Positions 35,523-46,720 of a stretch of DNA of 64,000 nt are shown one piece after another. The notes beneath the pieces are model-generated. The model was not told where the DNA came from. It did not search any database and was given only the letters and a program-made list of their open reading frames with translations. Source of the stretch: Eunapius fragilis (Eukaryota; Porifera; Demospongiae; Spongillida; Spongillidae); the NCBI GenBank assembly GCA_963681505.1, contig OY811971.1, forward strand, positions 18,058,234 through 18,122,233, given 5' to 3'. A program made the translations under genes and the position numbers. Every line of letters begins with the position of its first letter. The stretch's first letter is position 1.

Positions 35523-35706
35523 TTAAAAAAAGATGAAGTTAAATACTAAATAGTACTGCTTTCTGTATATGTAGACAATGGGATCAGTTCAATTCCATCA
35601 TCAAGAATGGATTGAAAGGTTATAATTTTAAGGGAATAACTGTTTATTGCTTCTTCATGCAGGCAGGAGAATACCCCCAGGCTTGATTATACTTGAGACT
35701 TTTTAC

Positions 35707-35768
35707 AAATCTAAGATTGGTAGGTTGTAGAGTCATATATGACTCTACAACCTACCAATCTTAGATTT
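35707..35768. repeat. Perfect 62-bp palindrome
   Basis: Two 31-bp arms with no loop: AAATCTAAGATTGGTAGGTT then GTAGAGTCATA, followed by its exact complement. No target duplication or family member was found in the window. Confidence 0.9.
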
Positions 35769-36789
35769 AATTAAGTCTGATATGCTTTCTGATGATTTGT
35801 ACAAAACTGACTCACAATACAATGTATAAATCCATTGCATTCTTGGAAAACAATTCCTCATTGATTACAAATGCCAATGGACAGTGCTCGTAGTTATGCA
35901 GTAAGTATATGACGTCCTAGCAACCTCATGACCCAAGTAGCATATACAATACTTAAGGTACACTTTAGTTAATGTGCATTTATGCATAATATTACATCAT
36001 ACTGCATTAAGGGAGAATTACAAGTGACTGATACTTCTTGATGATTCATATGTTTTTAAAACATACCTGACATTGGTAATAGTAATACTTGCACTGCTAT
36101 TGGCAAAACAAGTTCCTGTAAGATTTGTATTGAAGGGATATTTGTAAGGAAAGCATTTTAACAGGTTACTCCAATATAATCATGCAATAGGTTGGTACCT
36201 GAGTTATTGTATCCAAAGGAACAGTATTATTCACGTATTAGAAGTACTGAATACCCTTGAATGCCCCTGTCAAATAAAATGAACTCAGTTCAATAATTCA
36301 TATGTTCTTAACCTTTGACAGAACATTTTGCCTGCTTCACTGGAAGATGCAGTTCATATATACCCATTGGTAGCAATTTGCATGCAAGACAATGCAACTG
36401 CTTTGATACCCAAGGAAGATCTATTTGAAATAGCCACATTGTGTGATTATTAGATGAAGACATGACATTCTAGAGTACAAAGCACTCGACACACTTTTGG
36501 GATGCATAGTGATTACAGGTGTCTGAACATTCTATTCATAAAAACCTGCATAATTAACCTTATAGTAAATAATTACATAAAAATTATATGCATGCAGAGT
36601 GACAGATAGTACAAGTGGAGTAAATATTTGGCACTTAAAATATCTGTTCCTAGCACAATTTCACAAATGGAATTAGCCAGTTTAACAACTTCTGATATTA
36701 TAATGTTATAATGTAGTCAGTCATGAACTAAAAACACATTTCTTGCAGTTATCCAAGTGCATATAAGATAAACCATAAATCACAGGCAT
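35769..36789. other. Spacer, nothing recognised
   Basis: AT-rich sequence without recognisable frames, RNA genes or repeats. Confidence 0.4.
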
Positions 36790-37115
36790 TGACTAAGTTA
36801 TTTAGTGCCCTTCTGATGTATTTGCTGTTGCAAAGCACTCGCGCATAGTTTGTGAATATGTAAAATCCATGTCACTTACAGCTCCAAATGTAGTGCCATT
36901 CAAACCTTATCTGATTGTTGGCATGTTTGGTCCAATGGCTTGTTCAGGATATGCCTGACTGGCAGATGTATTACTGTACACTGTGTACCCAGTGATGATG
37001 CCATTGTTCTGAGAGGGAGGAGCCCATCTAATATCAAGTGTAATTGGTGATCCAGGAATAGGAATTAACAGGAAGATATGGGGCTGAGAAGAAACAAATG
37101 TACTGTAACCCATAT
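36790..37115 (-). pseudogene. FN3-domain exon pair, decayed copy 1
   Basis: The minus strand reads PITLDIRWAPPSQNNGIITG and then YTVYSNTS, an FN3 A-to-C strand pattern. An in-frame stop (IR then TAA) precedes GLNGTTFGA and a possible donor GTAAGT. The following segment, DFTYSQTMRECFATANTSEG, fits the end of an FN3 fold. A diverged duplicate lies at 37500-37821. Confidence 0.6.
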
Positions 37116-37499
37116 TTTCAGTTGAATCATTATGGTTGGGTACAGTTGGATGTGCTCAACCAATTCATATTTTTTGCTACACTATTTGGAGTTACAAATT
37201 TATACAGGGGACAGCAATGTTAATTGATTAAGCACATTCCATTTCTATTAAGATAAAGAACCAATGCAATTGGACCCAAATAATGCATCTTATCTGTGCA
37301 CTGCAACAAGCTGTTTTTTTTTGTAACTGCACGCATCAATTCCACTTGAACAATGCTGAAATTCAGAACTAAAGAGCTTCTTTGCATATTTAAAATCATT
37401 GGTTCTGTGTATGATTATTCAGTCTGGGGCTTGACCCCAGCGGAAACACAAATAATCACAAAGATGGGAGTTAGACTGCCATAACAAGTACCTGCTAGT

Positions 37500-37821
37500 T
37501 CAGTTCTGGGTGTGATGAATCTCTTCACCAGTAGACGTATTTGCTGTCACAAAACAGTCACAATATGTGTATGGATATAGTCCTGCATGTGTCAATTGCG
37601 GTGCCGAGAGTAGTCCCATTCAGCAGCCATCTTATTTTAGGCGTTTTTGGTCTAACTACTTGTTCGGGACATGCAGGTGTATGTGCGGTTATTTTTCCAT
37701 GCTTCATAGCAGGTGCATGGAGATCAGCTGGCAAAGAGTTTATATGAAGAGCAAAGGCACAGTTGATAATGAATAGTTCTGAGTGTGAACTAGAAGTGGA
37801 AATAGTTAGAAGACTGTTCAC
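37500..37821 (-). pseudogene. FN3-domain exon pair, decayed copy 2
   Basis: Aligns with copy 1 across the region EQ-V-x-P-K-x-P-KIRWLLNGTTLGT and the following TYCDCFVTANTSTGEE segment. Frameshifts and a stop separate the parts. The two copies are about 700 bp apart in the same orientation, so they are a tandem duplication of an FN3-encoding exon unit. Confidence 0.55.
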
Positions 37822-39669
37822 ATCATCTGGTTAGTGACATTTCAGTTTACTACCCGTTTTCAACTTGTACCTAAAAATAGCAAATCATAACTTGTCTAAA
37901 CGATCAAATTTTATGGAATTAATGGCTACTACAACATTGAATAACTAGATTTCACCTGGTAAGGCTGTTTAAGATTGTGCACAGGAGAATCGTTGTGGTT
38001 TTGAAGTTATCAGAGCCCTCCAGTGCATTCATTACATCCTTGTCCAATGCTATTGATGTCACCAGTGCTCCAGATGCTTCCCATCACCTCAAACATGCAA
38101 TAGCACTCTACAACACAAAAGATCAACTCTGCTAATGCAATTATGACTGTTACCTCTAAAACTAAAGAACAAAACCAAGTGTGATTTCTCCTTTAACCAT
38201 AGATCGACCGATATGAACTACGGTTAGTTCTTAACATTACTTGCCAATTTTTTGCCAATTTTTTAAAAACTACTTTAAATTGCACTGTTGCAATCGTTAT
38301 TAGTAGCAGCGTGGGAGTCAAGAGGATCATTAGAGTACAACAATGGAAAACTACAGCAAATATCGATCGACAGAAAGTGTGGGCAACAGAAGTCAATATA
38401 TATGCCACTGCCAATTTGCTTGGCATAACGATGCTTGTGTATTTGTCCTTCAGGCACTAGCAACAAATGGCTGAGATTTGCTCCAAACATATGCCATGAT
38501 AACAGCAGTCATGCACAAGAGTGCCTTTATCTATGCAACCTTTGTGAATATTTTAATATTTTGTGAATATTTTGAAACTATCAAGCATAAGTAACATACT
38601 GACCATTTCACATTTAATGCATGCACACATAAAAAATACAGTATAAACAGGGTGCACTATATAAATTATATGCTACCTGTGGTGCCCTATCAGAGGCAGC
38701 ATTGCCGTGCTGTAGTACACAAATTAAACTTATTTGTGTGAGGATAAAAATCTTCAGTGTAGATAATAAAAAATGGCATGGGATGGGAGACCAAAATTTC
38801 CAGTAGGGAACATTTCTTTCGAAAATGTGATCCGAGTGTGATCCGAGGAACAAAATGTTCAGTGAAAAAATTGGTCCCCAGGACCAAAATTCCAGAGACC
38901 AAAATTTTAGTGACAGGTCTACTCGATGGACATTAATTATTTGTATAACTATGTGTGCTTGTGGCTAAGTGTACATGTATAAGGCCACTCTGTAGGGCTA
39001 TTTATTGTTACATTCGATCATGTATGAGTATGACAGCTGGGTTCTGTGAAACATTCGTTACTTTTCCCTATACGTGCGTGCATATCCACATTTGTAAAAT
39101 AAATGCCGTCTTTCTATGTATAGAATTTGAAACAGACAGGCACAAAGTAATACGCGACCGGGACAAGTCATGTAACACGGGCAGTGTAATACGAGGAAAT
39201 CGTATTTGGACCCATGCGATTCGAGAAGCCTAATAATGTACACGATCGCCGTGCCGTCTGCATATGCATCAAGAAGGGAGGTGTTCGAGTACCTACGCAT
39301 GAATCCTAGTGAAATTCATCGATCACGGTGACACTACATGTATCAGCAGAAGGGTGAGAGGGAGACCACAACAAAGAAAAGGGTTAGAAGTTCCATGTTC
39401 ATATACAATTATTAGCCAGAAAGATAAAACTAACTGTAATGCATAAGCACGTAAAACACACTACGTATGTCACCAAAAGTAATATGCAATAAACGTGCAA
39501 ACGTGCATGCAATAAAATGTACAATAACGTGTATTATTCAGTGCTATATAGTGGCATATTTAAGATATCTAAAATGTTGTCTAATTATGCGTCTTACATA
39601 TACCGTATAGTCGATTATTTACCTATTTTATATGAAAGCGGCTCTTCCAGCCTATTCGTGAATTTTTCA
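37822..39669. other. Spacer, nothing supportable
   Basis: Several short frames on both strands without recognised motifs. A run of CCAAAATT-type short repeats lies near 38860-38910. No gene is called. Confidence 0.4.
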
Positions 39670-39810
39670 TTGTTTAAAAATGTTCCTATCCCGAGTTATG
39701 CGTTGCCAAGAAGGAGGAGGAGACCATGTTCCGGGACTGAGTACGAGGACGGGCAGTACTCTTTTGTTCTCTACAACCGCGCGGTTCTGTGACATAAAAC
39801 AACGACGAAA
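39670..39810 (-). repeat. Dispersed repeat, inverted copy of 41930-42070
   Basis: The reverse complement of this segment matches 41930-42070: shared AACCGCG-GGTTGTAGAGAAC, CGTACTCAGTCCC-type and GCATAACTCGG motifs. The pair flanks a 2.1-kb interval containing an hAT-like element, a trihelix exon and a decayed Cys-rich domain. Confidence 0.7.
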
Positions 39811-39833
39811 CGGCTCTTTTTTGACTTCTAGTT

Positions 39834-40613
39834 CAGTGGCGGCGGAAGGGGGGGGGGGGGGGGGGGGCTGGGGGGTCTCAAGCACCCCCAAAAATGGCAT
39901 TGGAGGGGCTGAGCCCCTCCTATAACAAAAGGTCCTGAAAATAGATTAATATAGATCTACGTATTGTTAACTTATTACAATGCGGCACTGGCACTCGGCT
40001 ATCGTATCAAATCGTATACATGTACAGACGAACGTGCGTAACTGTCGTCGCCTCAATTGCTATATCCTGCAGCTGTTCTATCACGTGCTTGACAAAATGA
40101 AGCGAAGGCAGGTTCATTTGGATGAAGCGTGGTCATTGAAGCGGGATAAAATTCTATCCTACGTCCAACAGCTAACTGTTCTGCAGAGAACTTACCTCAA
40201 CCTAGCATTGATTTTGAGCAACTAACTGTTCAGCGGAATTACCTCCACATACTTCTACTGTCCGGAGGAGCTGCAGACAGAAGCCATTGCACTAATCGTC
40301 CTTGCTGCTAATGATTTGACAGCTTGTGACTGTCAAGGTACGTGCTGTGAATGAGGTTTATCAGCCTAAACAGATGGAAGTTTGCCAAGAAAGGCAGAAA
40401 TTTCATGATATCAAGGTATAAAAATAATCCTTGGATAGCGCTATGTCTAACCAAAAATAAAGTGTTCTGCAGATACTGTCGCTATGCATACGAATGTGCA
40501 CATCATTTAGATCTAGCTGTGTAACAGATTTTGGGTCAGTGTAAAGGATTAATGAATTTAATTATCGTCGCTTTTAGAGCCCTCACTATCTTATATACCT
40601 TCCGCCGCCGCTG
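39834..40613. mobile_element. Non-autonomous TIR element (CAGTGGCGGCGGAAGG ends)
   Basis: The left end CAGTGGCGGCGGAAGG (followed by a G-run) and the right end CCTTCCGCCGCCGCTG are inverted copies with one change. TAGTT lies directly outside each end (39829-39833, 40614-40618), giving a 5-bp target duplication. CAGTGGCG ends are typical of hAT elements; the usual duplication is 8 bp, so it may belong to a 5-bp hAT branch. The 780-bp interior has no transposase. Confidence 0.75.
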
Positions 40614-40720
40614 TAGTTCGATTGGTATAACAAGCTAAACGATCCGATCGGCGGGAGTCATGTTAGAGACGGGTCGCGTATTTTTAATGAGTTTATAGTC
40701 GGGGTTAAATCCTATATGGA

Positions 40721-40876
40721 AGTTTCATAGCCGCCTGGGGAATTGAAGAGATCCGTACACTGGGCGAGAGTATGGGGGCGGCTGACTTCATACTCCGTCG
40801 AGCCGAATCAATCTACCAGGGGATCACACGTCTGCACAATGAGTACGGTTATACCAAGACATGGGAACAGTGCAGG
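40721..40876 (+). pseudogene. Isolated trihelix (Myb/SANT-like) domain exon
   Basis: Reads FIAAWGIEEIRTLGESM, then YQGITRLHNEYGYTKTWEQC and ends QCR at a possible donor GTAAAA (40877). The pattern W-G-x-EEI ... GY-x-(R/K)T-x-EQCR is the trihelix/MADF-like DNA-binding fold often found in animal transposon-derived proteins. No other exon of the protein is seen, and the next 260 bp do not extend the fold. Confidence 0.55.
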
Positions 40877-41247
40877 GTAAAATATTCCATTTGTAGCCTA
40901 TTCATATGGTGCGTTATACATAGTTCCATGAAACGCAGACCAGCAAAGTTGTACGCGTATTGTGTATCGAGAGGGGACATACCTCGCGAAGGGGTGGATA
41001 TTATCCCTGCGGGGGAAGGGGGTGTGGCAGGCTCCACTAGAGGATACTACCAGTCCGGTGGGGGGGAGCAGGGGGAATATGTTGGGGGGCAAAATCCTCT
41101 ATTGCGCACAGCAATAGACAAGCGGTGGGAACAGACAAGTTAATGTTATCGTGTTGGTTTCATTTCAATTCTTTGCGGTCAATAACCATGCAAATGCAGT
41201 GCAGCTACGCTGGCGCGACATTAAGATTTAAATGAAAAATATTCTAC

Positions 41248-41660
41248 CTAGTAATTTATGAACTTACGAAGTATGAACGACTCCATGGCCACGTTTTCAT
41301 TTTGAAGATTATCGTTGGTGCACAAGGTCTTCAGAGATGTAGGGAACGTTTTGCTAAACAACGGTAGACTGCAGCACGTGGTGTAGTCACTACCGCATTG
41401 CTCTCCATACGAGAGAACGTCACTGTAGTAAAACTTCGACGAATCAGTGTGTTGTGGCCGGGGTAATCTGACTCGCGATAGTATATAGTTAGGGCCCCGC
41501 GAACTAAGGAGGGGCATCCCCCACCCCTCCCCCGCACATGGACAATTCAAGCCTGAGACTGACTGTGTGGTTATTCTTGATTGCCAGCGGCGACTCGACG
41601 TGTACAAATGATGTTTATTTCCAGGAGGAGCCCCGTAGGGGGTAATATAAATGTGCCGTG
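41248..41660 (-). pseudogene. Decayed paralogue of the Cys-rich domain of the first gene
   Basis: The minus strand shows, in order, ITPYGAPPGNKHHLYT, LNCPCAGEG, SDVLSYGEQCGSDYTTCCS and an NENVAMESF-like end, matching positions of the domain at 2-530. Frame changes occur between the blocks, and the LWDG and PWFCK signatures are lost. Confidence 0.7.
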
Positions 41661-41671
41661 GCGCATAATTG

Positions 41672-41875
41672 AAACATGAAGGCAATACTCGCATCAGAGG
41701 CAAAGATGGTGTGGGAAGAAGGTTTTGGGAAAAGAATAATGAGACGAAAATAGCACGTGGAAATGTAACAGAACCAAAAGAAGTGCTGCATGCTCATTTT
41801 CTTTTCCACCACTTTTGCCCAATTCCAATATCCCACCATGCAACTTTCTCATTAGAGTATGTTTTTCTTTACATG
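41672..41875. mobile_element. Foldback MITE family A copy
   Basis: The left part GGCAAAGATGGTGTGGGAAG and the right part CCACCATGCAACTTTCTCAT plus AGAGTATGTTTTTCTTTAC correspond to the two arms of family A. The interior has diverged. Confidence 0.6.
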
Positions 41876-41929
41876 TTGCAACTATCGAGTAATGCATCGG
41901 TACAAGAAGGCTACAACAAGCAGTTTCGT

Positions 41930-42070
41930 GTTAGTTTGATGTCACAAAACCGCGTGGTTGTAGAGAACAAAACTATATTCCAAATTCGTACCCAGTCCCA
42001 CGTACATGTATTTCTCCGTCTTGTTCTTCTTGACCACGCATAACTCGGAACAGGAACACTTTTAGACATG
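41930..42070 (+). repeat. Dispersed repeat, inverted partner of 39670-39810
   Basis: See the partner copy. Matching stretches include TGATGTCACAAAACCGCG, TTGTAGAGAACAAAA and CGCATAACTCGGAACAGGAA. Confidence 0.7.
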
Positions 42071-42424
42071 AAAATCACACCAATGGCTTTAGAATTCGTT
42101 GGCATTCTCGCTTCTGTGGTCAAAACGTCTCGAGGCTACATGACATATATCGGGTTGTGTTAAGCTTACTGCACTGACACGACTCGAACAGGTCATACTT
42201 CGCTCTTTATACAAAGTACTAGTAGTATCATAGATAATAGAGTACTCTTTTATCTATGGTAGTATACATGATGTAATCAAATGTGTACGGTCTGGGCACG
42301 GTAATTAACTGTGGCATGTATCCGGTTTTGCAAATTGGGCACTATATGTATTTAATAACGTGCACGTGCGTACTATAATCATTCTTGTACTTCGATCGTT
42401 GTAGGTTTGACGTTCTTTGTAAAA

Positions 42425-42740
42425 ATGCCTTCACATCAGGAAAAGAAAAAAGCCAAACGACGAGCAAAGTGCATCAAAACTCGAGACGACGCATTAGATT
42501 CAGTCCGAGCGGAACTACAAATTAAGTAGAGCCTGAAAAGAAACGGGCCTCTCAACGTGAAAACTATCGAGCAGAGCATGAAAAGAAACGGACGTCTCGA
42601 CGCGCAAGGTATCGAGCAGATCCCGAAAAGGAACGGACTAAAAGGAACGGGCTGCTAAAAGACAGCGATATTGCCATAGTTCTGAACGTGCACCTCGCTC
42701 GGCGAAAAGAGTTAAGGTCACTCAAAGGTATTTAGTAAGT
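42425..42740 (+). pseudogene. Relic of an RYRADPEKxR-repeat transposon protein
   Basis: Starts MPSHQEKKKAKRRAKC. After frame changes it shows two to three degraded basic units (EPEKKRASQRENYRAEHEKK, RTSRRARYRADPEKER). Related to the relic at 24647-25018. Stops in every frame. Confidence 0.45.
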
Positions 42741-42832
42741 TTACAACCTCCCTCTCATATCAAGATGGATTACTTAACATGCTACGGCTCATAATCGGGT
42801 ATGAATAAAAACCAATGAAACAAGTAAATAAA

Positions 42833-43073
42833 AAACATTCTCTATGAGAAAGTTGGTGACATATAGGATTTGAAGGCAATGGTGGTGTAAAAAGGAAGGA
42901 AACAAGGGTCTAATAATAAGGGAAAATGGAATAGTCCTACAATTAGCACATTTCTATACGTAAGACAATTCCATTTCCCCTTATTATTAGACCCTTGTTT
43001 CCTTCCATTTTACACCACCACTGCCTTCAAATCCTATATGCCACCAACTTTCTCATAGAGAATGTTTTGGAAC
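42833..43073. mobile_element. Foldback MITE family A, best-preserved copy
   Basis: Arms of about 115 bp: AAAACATTCTCTATGAGAAA, GTTGGTG, ATATAGGATTTGAAGGCA, ATGGTGGTGTAAAAAGGAAG, GAAACAAGGGTCTAATAATA and so on, followed by a loop of about 20 bp and the inverse arm. Both arms are nearly identical, so this copy is the type member in the window. The outermost bases AAAACATTC / GAATGTTTT define the ends. Confidence 0.85.
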
Positions 43074-43217
43074 ATGTGATCGATATATCTGCTGCGATCA
43101 TGCGTTATGTATACATCGCAGTTACATGTAGGAGCAATACCCACCCTTTAATAAACCAGTGGTCTCAGCCTAATAACCTAGCTATAAGGATTAAACAGCA
43201 GTCATGGTGCTAATTTT

Positions 43218-43574
43218 TGGTTTGGTACATCACCGAGGTCAGCAACCATGAATAACAGCGAAGTGGCACGAAAAAAAAACTTCCTTACACTAAAAGAATC
43301 ATTAATATTATCCTACCCTCCGGCAGCAATTTTGCATACACGCATGCATGCATCTATTACCGCTCACAATGTACTTGTGATTTTGGTTTTTTTGTGATTT
43401 GGTTTTTTTTTTTTTGGTTTGGTATATCACCGAGGTCAGCAACCATGAATAACAGCGAAGTGGCACGAAAAAAAAACTTCCTTACACTAAAAGAATCATT
43501 AATATTATCCTACCCTCCGGCAGCAATTTTGCATACACGCACGCATGCATCTATTACCGCTCACAATGTACTTG
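43218..43574. repeat. 197-bp unit tandem duplication
   Basis: The segment beginning ACATCACCGAGGTCAGCAAC (about 43226) recurs 197 bp later (about 43423) with two or three substitutions over about 160 bp. Separated by T-rich sequence with TTTTTTTGTGATTTGG. No coding signal. Confidence 0.9.
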
Positions 43575-43603
43575 CAACGCACAATCCACGACATGCACAA
43601 TAG

Positions 43604-44004
43604 CTCCGCCATCAGGTACGAAAAAAACTTGAAAACATTTTTGCACGTGTTTATAAATTACAACACTCGCCGTCTAGAGAACACATGAATTGTAAACAAC
43701 AAAATAGTAATAGTCATGGACAAATTAAAATCTGCGGAGGATGGCTGCGTCGTTAGCAAATATAACAAAGTTTAGGTTCAGCCTGCCATATACCATATAG
43801 ATCAGCTAGGACCATTATTATATTAGATAACTGTATTTATAAATTATTTAAACGTGCGATGTGCAGTAGCATACAACACACAATCCACGTCTGCAATAAA
43901 TTACACTTAGCCTAAAGGACTCTCAGACGACCATATTATCAGACGACCATATAATAATGGTAGCGAATCGAATGACCTCATGAGACATCCCACATTTCGT
44001 TCTG
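43604..44004. other. Spacer upstream of the receptor gene
   Basis: AT-rich, with no recognised gene or regulatory element. TATATATACAG-type sequences are present, but none could be tied to a start site. Confidence 0.4.
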
Positions 44005-45064
44005 ATGGAGCTACAGAACTGCAACACTAGTTTGGATGAAAGCGAACTCGAAAGGGCACTCGCCATCATGAGTTGCACTGGGGGTGCGTCTGTACTGGTC
44101 TGCTCCTTTGCGGTGGCTATATATACAGTCATTTCGCGTACCACCTCGCCCTGTATCAGCCTATCAGGTTCTGCATGGCTGCCCTGGCTTTCGGCATGGT
44201 GTGCTCTATTGAGGCGAGCTTTGTAAACTACAATAAAGACCCGGTGACCTATTCCCACGCGTGCAAAGCCATTGCCTCTGTGTTCTTCTGTCTGGAGTGG
44301 GTGAAGCTCATGTTCACCAACTGCGTAACCTTCCATCTCTTCTGCTTCGCTGTGCTGAACAAGAACTTCAAGCGTCTGGAATTATTGTACGTTTTGAGCT
44401 TGCTCTTAGTTCCAGTGGCCCTTGCGTCTATTCCGTTCGCGACCCAATCTTACGGACGTTCAGGAGCGTGGTGTTGGATCCAGGACTGGAAGAATAACTG
44501 CCCTTCGGAGATCTTCGAAGCTGGGAACGTGGAAACGTTTGCTCTGTGGTACGGACCAGCGTTCTGTCTCCTTCTCTTCGATTCCATCGCCATGGTGGTG
44601 ATGGGAATCGTCCTCACCTGCCGGGCACACCAAACGGCTGAGTCAAGTGATCACCTCCAGATATTACCATCGAACAAGGCGCACAAGAATGCTCTGAACC
44701 AGATGCTTCCTCTGCTGGCCTACCCGGTCATATTTTTCAACGGAATGTTCTCCTATCGCCTTTACAACGTCTCCCCACGCCCTCCCAACTATCTCCTCCT
44801 CAAGGCCACAGCCGTGCTTTCTCCCGGGGTAGCCTAGCGGCGGGCTTTGTGCTATTGATGCACATCACCGTTGCAAAGTGCAAGACAGGGAGTAGTACCG
44901 GTAGCATCATTGGGTGGTGGAGAGTGCGCGGAACGTTTGTGAGCGTGTTGCCGCAGAACGATGAGAGCGGGAGGGTTGCCACGTACAGACCAAATTCGAC
45001 TAGCAGGTTATCTACACACTACTGCTTGCCGAGGGAAAGAGAAATTATTTGTTTGAATGGTTAG
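44005..45064 (+). pseudogene. Seven-transmembrane receptor (cAMP-receptor/GPR157-like) with two frameshifts
   Basis: The frame opens at ATG 44005 (MELQNCNTSLDESE, Asn-glycosylation site), gives TM1 (GGASVLVCSFAVAIYTVI), shifts frame near 44125-44140, and continues (YHLALYQPIRFCMAALAFGM, then the Cys of TM3 in HACKAIASVFFCLEW). The second extracellular loop contains GAWCWIQDW. TM5 and TM6 follow (LWYGPAFCLLLFDSIAMVVM; LPLLAYPVIFFNGMFSYRLY). A second shift in CCCGGGGTAGC (about 44820-44835) is needed to reach TM7 (LAAGFVLLMHITVAKC) and a tail of about 60 residues ending at TAG 45062. The WCW loop motif and lack of a long N-terminus fit the cAMP-receptor/GPR157-type group. Both shifts are single-base, so it is either a recent pseudogene or carries base errors. 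Single exon. Confidence 0.7.
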
Positions 45065-45560
45065 GTTCTCGTATTCCTCTGTCATATACATGTAATGGGT
45101 GCGTTGTGAAGTGTGTGGTATAGTTTAGACTATGCATGTACCATATGGAGAAAGCGCCCATACATCGGCGGTCATCTTGCATTTTATTTCAAATTGAATT
45201 CAAAATGACCTTGGAAAATAAAAAAATTGGTCTGAATTTGATTTGTAGTTTTCATTGAGTTGCAATTAAGAAATGTTATGCAAGAATCAAGACAAAAAAA
45301 TTAATTACCATCTCTGGTAATTAGTCTCATTCCCGGGCCTGGAACGATGTCCGTGTATATTTCGGCCATTTCAAATTCTCAATTATCACAGGATTATTTT
45401 GCATCGTAGTCTAATTATTCATTTTCATTCCGTCATAAATCTAATGCGTACCTGCGTGTTCTAAATAATGAACTGTGCGCTAGCGTACAATAATATTGTA
45501 GTTTTCAAATGTTCAATTTTTGGCCAAAATCATGCAAAAGTGAGATAAAATCGTAATTGA
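45065..45560. other. Spacer, nothing recognised
   Basis: AT-rich sequence without recognised features. Confidence 0.4.
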
Positions 45561-45567
45561 ACGGAGG

Positions 45568-45930
45568 ATGGATGTCTCAGAATGTGCCATGAGCGCACTC
45601 TCCACGCCCTCTTCACATTTTAAAGTTTTACTCTTGGCCTACCTATACTGCTAGGAGAGGACGTACGGTCCGTAACTGCGCATGTGCGTAGTAAGTGCAA
45701 TTTAGCACTATGAGAACGTGCAATGACATGAGTAATGGATGTATCAAAATGTGCCATGAGTGCACTCACCACGCCCACTTCAGGTATAGGTCTACTTCCT
45801 ACGTACACTGCTCGGAGAGGATGTACGGTCCCAACCTGACGGTCCGTATGTGCGCATGTACATGTACGTAGTAATGCATTTAATCGAATATCACTATGAG
45901 AATGTGCCATGACATGCACTCTTCACATTT
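45568..45930. repeat. Tandem duplication of about 170 bp, two copies
   Basis: Copy 1 starts GGATGTCTCAGAATGTGCCA (about 45567) and copy 2 GGATGTATCAAAATGTGCCA (about 45737). Both contain a segment around AGAGGA-GTACGGTCC and a GCGCATGT-GTA motif. A partial third start (GAGAATGTGCCATGACATG) follows at 45898. Confidence 0.8.
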
Positions 45931-46049
45931 TAAATACCGCATCATGACAACTCTCTTTTCTCCCTTGCATATAGTCACTAGCGCCTATGGAAGCGGGGGG
46001 GGGGGGGGGGGGGGGGGGCAAAATTTAACCCAGGACCATGAAGGTTGCC

Positions 46050-46720
46050 GGGTCTTTTGAGCCATGATCCCTCCTCTCCCTCCTTTAGATCCCTTCCTTC
46101 CCTCCCTCCCATCCCCTCCTTCCCTCCTCTCCCCTTCCTCCCTTCCCGCCTTTCTATGCATCCCTTCCCCTGCCTCCCATGCATCCCTTCCCTGCCTCCC
46201 ATGCATCCCTTTCCCTGCCTCCCATGCATCCCTTCCTCTTCCTCCCATGCATCCCTTCCCCTGCCTCCCATGCATCCCTTCCCCTGCCTCCCATGCATCC
46301 CTTCCCCTGCCTCCCATGCATCCCTTTCCTTGCCTCTCACCCCTCCCCTCCTTCCCCTGCCTCCCTCCTCCTCCCACCCTCTTTCCCCTCCTACTCTCTC
46401 CTTCCCTCCCTCCCCTCTCATCCTACCTCTCTTACCTCACCTACCTCTCCCTCCCTTTCCCTCCCTCTCTCTCCCTCCCTCCCTCTCCTCCCTCTCCCTC
46501 CACTCTTCCCCTCCCCTTGTTCCTATCTCCCCATCCCTATCCCTCCCTTTCATTTTGCTTCAATTATCTCCCACCCTTTCCATTCCACTTATAATCATCT
46601 TTCTTATTCTCCTCTTCGAGTATAACTTCCCACTTCCTTCTCTTCCTTGTTCCACTCTTCTATTTCACATCTTTTCTCTTTCACTCCTATCCTTGTCCTT
46701 CTTTCAAGTTGTGTCCACAT
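46050..46720. repeat. Polypyrimidine block with 21-bp repeat
   Basis: Almost pure C/T over about 670 bp. The portion 46150-46330 is a tandem TTCCCCTGCCTCCCATGCATCC-like repeat of about 21-22 bp; the rest is irregular CCCTCC/CTCCCT. It is preceded by a G-run at about 45996-46018. Pro/Ser/Leu-rich frames through it are composition artefacts. Confidence 0.9.

Noticed and set aside
39667..39925. Proline- and glycine-run frames over the G-run
   Set aside because: Homopolymer translation at a transposon end.
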